Below, piece after piece: positions 42,300-49,942 of a stretch of 64,000 nt of DNA (positions are counted from its first letter, which is position 1; every line of letters starts with the position of its first letter). The position numbers and the translations under genes were made by a program. The notes below the pieces were generated by a model. It saw nothing but the letters and a program-made list of their open reading frames with translations, did no database searches and was not told the DNA's origin. The DNA is from Actinokineospora terrae. Lineage in GTDB: Bacteria; Actinomycetota; Actinomycetes; Mycobacteriales; Pseudonocardiaceae. The stretch spans positions 57,648-121,647 of the forward strand of contig NZ_FOGI01000011.1 of NCBI RefSeq assembly GCF_900111175.1, given 5' to 3'.

Positions 42300-42557
42300 A
42301 TGACCGACAACCGACTCGCCACCGTGGGCGACGTGATCGCCGCCCTGTCCGCCTACGACCCGACCACGCCCCTGCGCATCGCCGCCCAACCCGGCTACCC
42401 GATGGAACACCACCTCGCGCGCGTGGTGCGCACCCCCGACGACGCCGAAGGCGACGGCACCCCGCCCACCGACCCGCCCGTCGTGTGGCTCGGCACCGGT
42501 GAGCAGGTCGGCTACCTCCCCGCCTCCGCCGCCGACGCCCTCGGGTGGTCGCGATGA
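42300..42557 (+). CDS. Hypothetical protein
   Basis: An 85-residue protein starting MTDNRLATVGDVIAALSAYD, with DPTTPLRIAAQPGYPMEHHL and VVWLGTGEQVGYLPASAADA. Short proteins of this kind are frequent in actinobacterial plasmids and phages and have no assigned role. CACGAGGTGACC upstream gives a ribosome site. Its stop overlaps the start of a very short frame (ATGA). Confidence 0.65.
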   Translation: MTDNRLATVGDVIAALSAYDPTTPLRIAAQPGYPMEHHLARVVRTPDDAEGDGTPPTDPPVVWLGTGEQVGYLPASAADALGWSR

Positions 42558-42640
42558 CCACGACCTTCACCGTGCTCGCCGAGCTGCCCTCGGCCGGCGA
42601 GGCCGCGGCGCGAGGCGCCGGCCAAAAGGCGGCGAGCTGA
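42554..42640 (+). CDS. Possible 28-residue peptide
   Basis: A tiny frame beginning MTTTFTVLAELPSAGEAAAR overlaps the preceding stop (ATGA) and ends 4 bases before the next gene. An 8-bp inverted repeat (GGCCGGCG/CGCCGGCC, 42592-42623) lies inside it. It may be a coupling peptide or the truncated start of a lost gene. The evidence is only position. Confidence 0.3.
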   Translation: MTTTFTVLAELPSAGEAAARGAGQKAAS

Positions 42641-42644
42641 GGCC

Positions 42645-43172
42645 ATGTCGACCAAGACCGACTTCTACCTCGGGCGCGGCCATGACGCCGAGTGGCTCGG
42701 CTCCCTGCAATGGGAATGCGAACCCGAGAACCTCCAGCGCGTCCCGCCCGGACGCCTCGCGCTGACCGCGACCGACGAGCCCACCTACCGCGCCGCTGTC
42801 GCCGACCTGTTCATCACTTGGGAGACCGAAGGCATCGGCGCGGCCTACCCCCGCCGAACCGGATGGCCGTGGCCGTGGGCGACCAGCCACGTGAGCAGTT
42901 GGATCGTCGCCTTCGACCCCGCCGCTCCCGGCGTGTTCCTCACGGTCGGCGGCGGGGTGCGCTGGGAACCACTCGACCCACGCAACCCCCGCGAACCCGC
43001 CGAGGACATCGGACCCCCGGACATCGAGGCGTGGCTGCGCGCACCCGCCGACCCGCCCTCGGTCCCGCTCCCGCTCATGCGCGACCCCGACACCGGGCTG
43101 CCCACCGCCGCCGGACAGTGCCTCACCAACCCGCACGACACCCAACACAGCACCCAAGGAGAAGGCCGATGA
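42645..43172 (+). CDS. Hypothetical protein, paralogue of the protein at 45030
   Basis: A 175-residue protein. It shares with the protein at 45030 the order DFY...WLGS/A, PENLQ/PETLR, GRL-ALTATDEP/MLEATDPT, RRTGWPWPWATS/RDGWPWSWPDS, then W(I)-x-FD. The two are therefore diverged paralogues of one Trp-rich family I do not recognise. The C-terminal 40 residues are Pro-rich and disordered. It sits second in a tight run of hypothetical genes whose starts overlap stops. Confidence 0.65.
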   Translation: MSTKTDFYLGRGHDAEWLGSLQWECEPENLQRVPPGRLALTATDEPTYRAAVADLFITWETEGIGAAYPRRTGWPWPWATSHVSSWIVAFDPAAPGVFLTVGGGVRWEPLDPRNPREPAEDIGPPDIEAWLRAPADPPSVPLPLMRDPDTGLPTAAGQCLTNPHDTQHSTQGEGR

Positions 43173-43513
43173 CCACCCACAACCCGCACGAGGCCGAAGG
43201 CGTCGCACGCAGCTTTACCGAGAACGGCTGCACGGTGACCTCGATCATCTACGACCCCGCCGACGCGCAACAGATCTTGTACGGCACCGTCACCCGCGAC
43301 GGCGTACTCGTCGGCAGCTACTACTGCGCCGACCGCATCCGCCAGCGGGACTGGCGGATCGTCACCGCCGACGGTCACGACCTCGCCGTCGACGGCACTC
43401 CCGTCCGGCCGTTGGACGAAGGCTCCGCCGTCATCGTGCTGACCACCATCCTCACCGCGCCCAAGCACGAGATCGACCAGCGCCTTCGGGACGCGACTCG
43501 TCCACCCCGGTGA
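43169..43513 (+). CDS. Hypothetical protein
   Basis: A 114-residue soluble protein: EAEGVARSFTENGCTVTSII, YGTVTRDGVLVGSYYCADRI, DWRIVTADGHDLAVDG and EGSAVIVLTTILTAPKHEID. It looks like a small beta-rich fold with no family I can name. Its ATG overlaps the preceding stop by 4 bases; AAGGAGAAGG upstream is a good ribosome site. Confidence 0.65.
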   Translation: MTTHNPHEAEGVARSFTENGCTVTSIIYDPADAQQILYGTVTRDGVLVGSYYCADRIRQRDWRIVTADGHDLAVDGTPVRPLDEGSAVIVLTTILTAPKHEIDQRLRDATRPPR

Positions 43514-43580
43514 CCTCGAACCACCAGGCCATGTCTCGCGGACACCACTCACCCGCAACCTGCCCACCTGGAGGACAGCT

Positions 43581-44407
43581 GTGACCACGCACCACGGCGC
43601 GACGAAGCCAACAATTCCCGGCACTCTGCCACCCGAGACCGTGTTGCTCGCCCCCACGGTTCCGCCCGCCGTGCCGATGTGCCCGCCCGCTGGGGCGTGG
43701 GGTCTCGTCGTGGTCGCCGTGCGGACCACCGACGCCGCCGGAGCCCCGGTCAGCTTCGCCGGGACGCCCCCGCACCCGACCCCGCGCACACCGACACCGC
43801 CGCCCTGCTCGCCGGGGCGTGGCTACCCGAGCCGCCGCCCGCCACCCTGCACGCCGGGGACGTCGTGGTGCGCCCGCACACCTCGACCACTGACCCCGCG
43901 CTGACCGATGTCGAGGTTCTCGCCGCGATGCGGGGCGAGTGGCGCACCGTGCGGACGTGGGAGGCGGTGGACGCGCGCTGGCCGCATGAGGTCGCCATGA
44001 CAGTGCTGGTGCACATGCGCTACCTCGCCGACGCCGCCCTTCAAGACGCGCAGTGGGTGACGCTGACAGGGCCGATCGCAGCCGCGATGCCCGACTGGCT
44101 CTCGCGCGGACTGGGCCTTGCCGGCGAGCCCGCGGCCTCGGCGCCTCGCCGCGTACCAGACGGCCTCGCCGAGCTGCTCGAGGCCGAGCTGCTCGCCGAG
44201 GGCGACCAGATCGTGCTCGACGAGCACACTGCCACCGTCCAGGCAGGCGGGGTTCTCCACCACGGACCGGACGAGTTCGCCGTGTCGACCGTCAACGCCC
44301 TCGCCACCCACCTCTGCGACTTCACCGCGAACGGCTGGCACCTGTGGCGACGCGCTCACGACAACCGCCTGCTGGCCGACCTGCGCACCGAACTCGCCCG
44401 TCGCTGA
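43581..44407 (+). pseudogene. Frameshifted paralogue of the protein at 47576
   Basis: From ATG 43581 one frame encodes LPPETVLLAPTVPP and GAWGLVVVAVRTTDAAG. The frame one base back carries on with DTAALLAGAWLPEPPPATLH, GDVVVRPH, DVEVLAAMRGEWRTVRTWEA and WRRAHDNRLLADLRTELARR. The intact paralogue at 47576 joins both parts without interruption (AWAMLVLAVDILG, then DTAGQVALFAGSWL). The break lies near 43765-43795, around a CCCCC run, and fits loss of one base. It could be a true pseudogene, a -1 frameshift site or a sequencing error. Confidence 0.65.
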
Positions 44408-44433
44408 ACCGAACCACCCGGAAGGACTCCGAG

Positions 44434-45033
44434 ATGACCAGCACGATGACCGAACCAGACGAGACCACCGGCACCAGCCCACAGCGCTACCACCACACCC
44501 GCACCATCGAGATCGCCGGACGCACCGTCCGAGCCCACGTCGAACGCGACTTCTACATCAACCAGAGCCGCGCCGTCGCCGAGGTCCTCAACGACCAGAT
44601 GACCTGGACCAGCCTCGCCGCCGACGCGCCCAGCGACTGGTGGCACAACACCCCAACACCAGGACCCGACATCGACGACCCCGCCCGGTTCCTCAGCCCC
44701 GTCACCGAACGCCTCCTCCAGCGCGCCGCCACGATCCTCGCCACCCCGCCGACCACACACACCATCTCGCCGCACCTGCACGGCGCGATCAGCGCGCTCC
44801 TGGCGACCAGCTACGGCTACGACGCCGAGCACCGCATCGATCCCGACGAGATCACCTGGGCCTACACCCACGGCGGTGCGCTGCACATCATCGAACACCC
44901 GGACGGCAGCGTCACCTTCACCAAACACCACCGCGAGGACTGCCCCTTCATCACTAGCCGGGGCGCGCAGGAGTGCGACGAGGACTGCTACTTCCCACAC
45001 CCCGCCGACGTCGAACGCGCACACGGCCGATGA
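44434..45033 (+). CDS. Hypothetical protein
   Basis: A 199-residue protein. Recognisable segments are TRTIEIAGRTVRAHVERDFY, INQSRAVAEVLNDQMTW, FLSPVTERLLQRAATILATP and a C-terminal Cys cluster DCPFITSRGAQECDEDCYFP that could bind metal. GAAGGA precedes ATG 44434. The stop overlaps the start of the next gene. It matches no family I know. Confidence 0.65.
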   Translation: MTSTMTEPDETTGTSPQRYHHTRTIEIAGRTVRAHVERDFYINQSRAVAEVLNDQMTWTSLAADAPSDWWHNTPTPGPDIDDPARFLSPVTERLLQRAATILATPPTTHTISPHLHGAISALLATSYGYDAEHRIDPDEITWAYTHGGALHIIEHPDGSVTFTKHHREDCPFITSRGAQECDEDCYFPHPADVERAHGR

Positions 45034-45734
45034 TCCCCACGACCGCCGACTTCTACGACGAAACCGGACGCTGTGCCCGCTGGCTTGGAGCCATCCACGG
45101 CAACGCCGACCCCGAAACCCTGCGGGCCTTCGACTCCGGCCGACTCATGCTGGAAGCCACCGACCCGACGACGTTTGCCGACGCCGTACTCGACCTGCTC
45201 GACGTGTTCACCCAGCAGAACCTCGGACAAGGTCATCATCCCCGCGACGGCTGGCCGTGGTCATGGCCGGACAGCCGCAGCACCGACTGGATCTACCTCT
45301 TCGACCGAGGTCGCGCGTGGGTGATCACCGGCCGCATTTGGAGCTACGCGATGCCGCGAGTTGACCACCCGCCACAACGACCCGCAGCGACCGGGCACGC
45401 CCCACCCGGACCAGACCGAAAGGTACGACAGCACATGCCCGACCTCCTAGACCTCTCCGCACCCCGGCCGCAGTGCCCGGACTGCGAGGTCGCCATCGGC
45501 CAGCCACACGTCGAGGGTTGCGACGTGGCCAGGTGCCTGCGCACCGGACTTCAACGCCTGAGCTGCGAGCACGAACACGACTGCGGCAAGGACACCTGGT
45601 CCGGCCGCTGGCCCGGCGAGACCGACTGCGAACGCCTCGGCTGGATGATCGGCCCCGGCCTACCCGACCTCAACCGGCTTCTCACCGAGGCGACGTGGAA
45701 CCCCGCCACCCAACAATGGGACGCCGTCTCCTAG
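45030..45734 (+). CDS. Hypothetical protein, paralogue of the protein at 42645 with Cys-rich C-terminus
   Basis: A 234-residue protein. The first 110 residues match the 42645 family (DFYDETGRCARWLGAIHGNA; DGWPWSWPDSRSTDWIYLFD). The second half adds PQCPDCEVAIGQPHVEGCDV and RLSCEHEHDCGKDTWSGRWP, which look like zinc-ribbon-type Cys/His motifs. It ends a cotranscribed run and is followed by a strong hairpin at 45788-45814. The function is unknown. Confidence 0.65.
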   Translation: MIPTTADFYDETGRCARWLGAIHGNADPETLRAFDSGRLMLEATDPTTFADAVLDLLDVFTQQNLGQGHHPRDGWPWSWPDSRSTDWIYLFDRGRAWVITGRIWSYAMPRVDHPPQRPAATGHAPPGPDRKVRQHMPDLLDLSAPRPQCPDCEVAIGQPHVEGCDVARCLRTGLQRLSCEHEHDCGKDTWSGRWPGETDCERLGWMIGPGLPDLNRLLTEATWNPATQQWDAVS

Positions 45735-45787
45735 CCAATCCGCACCACCCACCCAACCCCAGCGGGGCGGCCACGCACGCCCCACCC

Positions 45788-45814
45788 ACCAGCGACCCCC
45801 AACGGGTCGCTGGT
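45788..45814. terminator. Hairpin terminator of the hypothetical-gene array
   Basis: ACCAGCGACCC (45788-45798) and its exact reverse complement (45804-45814) have a 5-base loop, about 50 bases after the last stop of the run. There is no U-tract. Confidence 0.7.
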
Positions 45815-46366
45815 CGGCCTTCACGACCAGCCCATACAGACACCGCCGTGCCAGCATCGACCCGCACAACATTGCGGGCCGCAACGCCTCCGCGCCTCGC
45901 CTTCCGTTGAACGGCCCGGCCCCGAGAAGGCCCCCGGCCCTTGAGTTTCGCCGGCCGAGGTCAATGTTTTGCGCCGAGAGGCTATGGAGGCACGTGCTCA
46001 GGTGAACATCCGCATGGTGCACCACGGGGGGCTCCCTAACTCGCTGCGGCACGAACCGGTGCGGAAATTCTTGCGGGAAGTAGGGCGCGCCTGTTCGCCT
46101 GCTATCGGCTCGCCCCACCGCGACAAGGGTCAGCGGCTACTTCCGCGTCATCGAATTATCAAGCACGTCAACGATTTACACGATCACGACAGCCACGATC
46201 GAACCGCATAGGGGTCGTCCCCTGCTGTCGGTCCCCGCCCGCCGTTGGCGACATACAACCCCGGAAACCCCTACCTACGAACGTTAAACCCCCGGACGCC
46301 GTCGTGCCCCCAACGATAATCCGTTGGAGGCACGTGACGATATGGACCGCCCGACACCGGGGACGG
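45815..46366. other. Gene-poor stretch between two transcription units
   Basis: No gene can be supported. A short inverted repeat CCAACG-ATAATC-CGTTGG lies at about 46308-46325, just downstream of the leftward gene ending at 46367, and may be its terminator. Several short frames occur but lack ribosome sites and protein-like composition. Confidence 0.45.
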
Positions 46367-46900
46367 CTACTCCGTTGTCGCCGCAGTCGTAGCGGCGAGG
46401 GAGTACTTCCTCGGCTTGTCACTGGTTCGCACGGCGTAGCCGCTCTCAACCAGCTTCTCCAGCGCGTTGTTTACCGCACCAGAGGATCGGTCCAACGCCT
46501 TGCCGATCGCGTTCGGACTGAACTCGCCCGAGTTGTCCCGCAGGTAGTCCTCGACCATGCCGCGCAACGCCCCCGGTGCCAACCGCTGAGACTTCTCCGA
46601 CTGCTTCCCCGGCTGGTCGTCGGTGGGCTGGTCGTCCGTGGTGGTGGACCAGCGGTCGGCGGGACGGGAACCGCCGTCGGCGATCCTGGCGGTGCGGGCG
46701 ACGAGGCCGTCCTTCTCCCAGCGGGTGAGGATCTTGGGTGCGGTCGACTTGCCGATTCCGGCGGCGGTGGACAGGGCGGTGGCGGTGCTGCCGGGGTTGT
46801 CCCGGAGTGCCTGCCACAGCTTCTCTTCGGTCTCCGTGCGCGGCTTCGCCGGGTCGGTCGCCGGAGTCGGGACGGCTCGAAGGGTGCGATTGATGGACAT
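46367..46900 (-). CDS. Winged-helix regulator with two HTH-like domains
   Basis: A 177-residue protein. The N-terminal half is a MarR/wHTH-like domain (WQALRDNPGSTATALSTAAG, IGKSTAPKILTRWEKDGLV). The C-terminal half (GMVEDYLRDNSGEFSPNAIG, LDRSSGAVNNALEKLVESGY) matches the N-terminal domain of the MoxR-type ATPase at 39124 nearly motif for motif. It is transcribed against the array and may regulate it. Start ATG 46900 is the first Met of the frame. Confidence 0.75.
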   Translation of the reverse strand: MSINRTLRAVPTPATDPAKPRTETEEKLWQALRDNPGSTATALSTAAGIGKSTAPKILTRWEKDGLVARTARIADGGSRPADRWSTTTDDQPTDDQPGKQSEKSQRLAPGALRGMVEDYLRDNSGEFSPNAIGKALDRSSGAVNNALEKLVESGYAVRTSDKPRKYSLAATTAATTE

Positions 46901-47211
46901 GACTACCTCGCATTGGTGACGGGTCAGGTTGGGTGGTCATGCCCCGGCCGGAGCGGGTGCGGCCCCCCGGTGCGCATCCGGTGGTGTGTTGGGCCGCACG
47001 ACTATGGACGCTTCCTTCGGCGCATGAAGTCAAGCGGTACATCAAAACCCCTTGTCTCCTGTGGACGTACGCCGCGTCGTGTCACGTCGTTAGTACAAAC
47101 CGGTCCACTTCGCGCCTATGCCACCCACGGGCGTTGACACCTCCGCGCGCACGAAGCGTCCATACACGTCGACCCGACCACGAACCGTTGGAACCAAAGG
47201 GGGTTGACCGA

Positions 47212-47334
47212 ATGCGCGACTTGAACGAACTCGCCACACCCGCGCGCCGGCCGCGGCGGGACCGCGGCGCCCACAGCTCGAACTTGCGCCTTGGACGTAT
47301 CGGCGAGGGCACGGGACGCAGGAGCGCGGCGTGA
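47212..47334 (+). CDS. Small basic peptide
   Basis: A 40-residue, Arg-rich peptide starting MRDLNELATPARRPRRDRGA. AAGGGGG lies about 8 bases upstream of ATG 47212, and the stop overlaps the GTG start of the next gene (GTGA). The overlap and ribosome site make it credible. The role is unknown. Confidence 0.5.
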   Translation: MRDLNELATPARRPRRDRGAHSSNLRLGRIGEGTGRRSAA

Positions 47335-47531
47335 TCGCCTTGACGGCGCGGGACGTGCCCGAGATCCGCGCACGCATGACTGACTGGGCACGCGACCCCA
47401 CGCTTGACGGCGCGGGCAACTGGTTCCGCTTCTTCCTGGGACCGAGGCCGATCTGGATCGACCCGCACTTCGCCGGTCCGGAGGACAAGCCGTTGCTCGG
47501 CGGCGAGCGCGTGAACGTCCTGCGCCGATGA
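47331..47531 (+). CDS. Small hypothetical protein
   Basis: A 66-residue protein, LTARDVPEIRARMTDWARDP, then NWFRFFLGPRPIWIDPHFAG. GTG 47331 overlaps the preceding stop, and the stop overlaps a possible ATG at 47528. Its aromatic content and compact coupling suggest a real gene. No family is recognised. Confidence 0.55.
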   Translation: MIALTARDVPEIRARMTDWARDPTLDGAGNWFRFFLGPRPIWIDPHFAGPEDKPLLGGERVNVLRR

Positions 47532-47575
47532 CACCACTCCCACCGTGCGACCACCCCGATCTGAAGGGCACCGCC

Positions 47576-48451
47576 ATGACCGCCGGTTCCGATGCCGTTC
47601 CGCCCCACCAGCACGCCGCTGCCGTACCGAACACCGCTATGCCACCCGACGACCCCGCGACGCATCCCGCGCCGTCACAAGACGACGAAGAGACGGCGTT
47701 GTTGCGGTGGGAAGGGCTGCCCGCCGACGCGACCGTGCTCGTGCCGTCGCTGGGCCCCACACCGATGCGCGTCCCGGACAACGCCTGGGCGATGCTCGTG
47801 CTCGCCGTGGACATCCTTGGCGAGGTCGATCCCGACACCGCCGGACAGGTCGCCTTGTTCGCCGGGAGCTGGCTCGCCGACCAGCCACCCGCCGATCTCC
47901 ACGAAGGCGACCTCGTCATCCGCCCACTCCCACCCGAACAGGACCTCGGTAGGCCGGACGACAACCACGTCGCCGACGTGGAGGTGCTGCTGGCCTACCG
48001 AGGCCGGTGGATGCCCATCGGGCGCTGGGCGGGAGTGGATGAGCGCTGGCCGTGGACGCTCGCACCCACGGTCGCCGCCGCGATGCGGCTTTACATCGAC
48101 GCCGCCGAGACGCTCAGCCGGGAGGCGGTGCTGACCTCCGAACGCCCCGGATCCTCGCCGCTGCGTTGGGCGGGAACGGTCCTGAGCGACCTGATGTCGG
48201 CCGACCTGGTGACCTACGGCGAGGAACTCGTGTGGGAACGCTGCGCGGGCGAGGTGCGCCACACCGCTCGACTGCGGATCGACGGCACCTTCCTGCTCGC
48301 GGACGGCGAGCGGGTCTTCGCGACCCCGTCGGCCGCCGCGACCGCCCTGAGCGGCAAGCACCACCACGGCTGGAGCGCGTGGCGACGCACCTCCGACGGC
48401 CGCTTCCTGGCCGACCTGCGCGCCGAACTCCGTGCCCGGCGGGAGCGGTAG
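47576..48451 (+). CDS. Hypothetical protein, intact paralogue of the frameshifted gene at 43581
   Basis: A 291-residue protein: VLVPSLGPTPMRVPDNAWAM, ADLHEGDLVIRPLPPEQDLG, VADVEVLLAYRGRWMPIGRW, DERWPWTLAPTVAAAMRLYI, and a C-terminal block WSAWRRTSDGRFLADLRAEL shared with the 43581 copy. ATG 47576 has AAGGGC upstream; the ATG at 47528 overlapping the previous stop would add 16 residues. The family is unknown to me and seems confined to this kind of module. Confidence 0.7.
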   Translation: MTAGSDAVPPHQHAAAVPNTAMPPDDPATHPAPSQDDEETALLRWEGLPADATVLVPSLGPTPMRVPDNAWAMLVLAVDILGEVDPDTAGQVALFAGSWLADQPPADLHEGDLVIRPLPPEQDLGRPDDNHVADVEVLLAYRGRWMPIGRWAGVDERWPWTLAPTVAAAMRLYIDAAETLSREAVLTSERPGSSPLRWAGTVLSDLMSADLVTYGEELVWERCAGEVRHTARLRIDGTFLLADGERVFATPSAAATALSGKHHHGWSAWRRTSDGRFLADLRAELRARRER

Positions 48452-48485
48452 TCCACGCGCCACTCGACATCACTCCCGAGTCACA

Positions 48486-48532
48486 AACGCCTTGTCGGAC
48501 CGCCCGACTGTGGTGGGCGGTCCGACGGCGTT
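48486..48532. terminator. Strong hairpin terminator
   Basis: A 12-bp perfect stem (GTCGGACCGCCC, 48494-48505; complement 48515-48526) is extended by AACGCC/GGCGTT outside a two-base bulge, with a 9-base loop. It lies 34 bases after the stop at 48451 and just before the next gene. Confidence 0.8.
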
Positions 48533-48551
48533 CACTCACGAAGGACTCGTC

Positions 48552-48971
48552 ATGGCTGAACCTGACGTCCCGGCGGACCTGCAGGTTGTGTGGGGCGCGC
48601 GGGTCGAGATCGAACGTGGCTACCGGTTGGAGGCGATCGCCGTGGCCATGTCCGCCGACATCGCCGAGCTGCGCGAGGACGGCGGTCTTCCCGACCACAT
48701 CCACACCCGCATCACCGTGCTGCCCCAAGACCGGCTGCTGGAGATCCGGGTCGAGGGCCTGTCGGTCGAGACCGATCCGGACCGCACCATCAGCCGCGAG
48801 GTGATGAACACGCTGTTCGAGTTGGCCAGCGACCACAACATCATCACCCTCGATGCCGTCTCGCCGCCGCTGTTCACCCAGCGGATCGTGCTGGTGGACC
48901 CCTACGGCCAGCCCTTCGCCGCCAAGATCGGTGCGGGCATGGGCGAACCCGAACCGTTCACGCCGCGATAG
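48552..48971 (+). CDS. Hypothetical protein
   Basis: A 139-residue acidic protein: VVWGARVEIERGYRLEAIAV, ITVLPQDRLLEIRVEGLSVE, ISREVMNTLFELASDHNIIT and LFTQRIVLVDPYGQPFAAKI. The alternation of strands and helices suggests a small alpha/beta fold. GAAGGA precedes ATG 48552, and a strong terminator lies just upstream. Its 3' end overlaps the convergent NlpC/P60 gene by 14 bases. Confidence 0.65.
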   Translation: MAEPDVPADLQVVWGARVEIERGYRLEAIAVAMSADIAELREDGGLPDHIHTRITVLPQDRLLEIRVEGLSVETDPDRTISREVMNTLFELASDHNIITLDAVSPPLFTQRIVLVDPYGQPFAAKIGAGMGEPEPFTPR

Positions 48972-49938
48972 AGGCCGCCGGGCGGGTTGCCCCTGCGTAG
49001 TCGTCGCCGTTGTACCGGTAGTTGTCGATCTGTACCGGTTGCCCAAAGGTCGGCGCGTTGATCATGAGTCCGCCGCCGATGTAGAGGCCGACGTGGTGGA
49101 TGTTGCCGGGTGTGCCGTAGAAGACGAGGTCGCCCGGCAACAGCGGCTGCCCGGCCGGGACGCGCGGGCCCGCGTCGAATTGGGTCTGGGCGGTGCGGGG
49201 CAGGTTCACTCCGGCGGCGGCGTAGGCGGCCTTGGTCAGCCCGGAGCAGTCGAAGCCCGCGTGTCCGCCGTCGGGGCCGTTGCCGCCCCACACGTAGGGC
49301 AGCCCTCGTTGCCCGCAGGCGTGGTTGATCGCGGCGAGGGTGATGGCGTTGGGGGCTTGGATGGCGTTGCAGTCGCCGTTACCGACGCTGGTCGCGGCGG
49401 CCTCGGCGTACTTGGCGGCCTGTTCGAGGACCTTGTCGACGTACCAGTTGGCGTGGTTGTAGGCGAAGATCGCCGCTCGGAGGTCGCCTCGGCGTACTCC
49501 GTTGTCGCACAGCAGGAAGGCGGCGGCGTGGATGGCGTCGTGTGGGTTGTACCGCGAGGGCGGGCTGGCGCCGCCTGGTGGGATCTGGTGGGCGGCGATG
49601 ACGCCGTTGAAGGTCGGTGCGAGGAACTGCATCGGCCCGCCAGCCCCGGCGAAGTTCTCGCCCTCGGTTACCCCTGGTGCCTTCAGGCGGCCGTGGTCGG
49701 TCTCGACCTTGCCGATCGCGGCGAGCACGGTCCAGTCCAGGCCGGGGCAGTCCGGGGCTGCGGTGACGTAGAGCAGGCAGTACTCGGGCGGGATGTCGGC
49801 GATCGGTTTCGTGCAGTCGATGGTGGTGTTCGAGGAGCTGCCGAACAGCGCGTCCACCACGGCACTCACGCTCTGGCCGATCATGACGGGGATGAGCAGC
49901 AGGATGGCCGCGGCTCCGATGGCGATCTTGGCGAGCAC
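48958..49938 (-). CDS. Transglycosylase-NlpC/P60 peptidoglycan hydrolase (VirB1-like)
   Basis: A 326-residue protein. An N-terminal membrane anchor or signal (IAIGAAAILLLIPVMI) is followed by a lytic transglycosylase-like domain at about 65-175 with catalytic Glu79 (AIGKVETDHGR) and GAGGPMQFLAPTFNG. The C-terminal NlpC/P60 domain has Cys231 (FDCSGLTKAAYA) and His282 (NIHHVGLYIGGG). It should open the cell wall for assembly of the conjugation channel. It is the last gene of the minus-strand transfer operon, 4 bases after the replication-relaxation gene. Confidence 0.88.
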   Translation of the reverse strand: MLAKIAIGAAAILLLIPVMIGQSVSAVVDALFGSSSNTTIDCTKPIADIPPEYCLLYVTAAPDCPGLDWTVLAAIGKVETDHGRLKAPGVTEGENFAGAGGPMQFLAPTFNGVIAAHQIPPGGASPPSRYNPHDAIHAAAFLLCDNGVRRGDLRAAIFAYNHANWYVDKVLEQAAKYAEAAATSVGNGDCNAIQAPNAITLAAINHACGQRGLPYVWGGNGPDGGHAGFDCSGLTKAAYAAAGVNLPRTAQTQFDAGPRVPAGQPLLPGDLVFYGTPGNIHHVGLYIGGGLMINAPTFGQPVQIDNYRYNGDDYAGATRPAASIAA

Positions 49939-49942
49939 GCTC

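Noticed and set aside
41134..42303. Long Arg-rich open frames on the plus strand within the VWA gene
   Set aside because: They are out of frame with the HExxH and VWA motifs and consist of Arg/Pro/Gly repeats typical of GC-rich shadow frames.
40343..42322. A 659-codon minus-strand frame opposite the VWA gene
   Set aside because: Gly/Arg/Val-rich shadow without recognisable motifs; the plus strand has strong catalytic and MIDAS motifs.
45660..46211. Short frames on both strands between the array terminator and the leftward regulator
   Set aside because: No ribosome sites, no protein-like composition and a terminator hairpin within the stretch.
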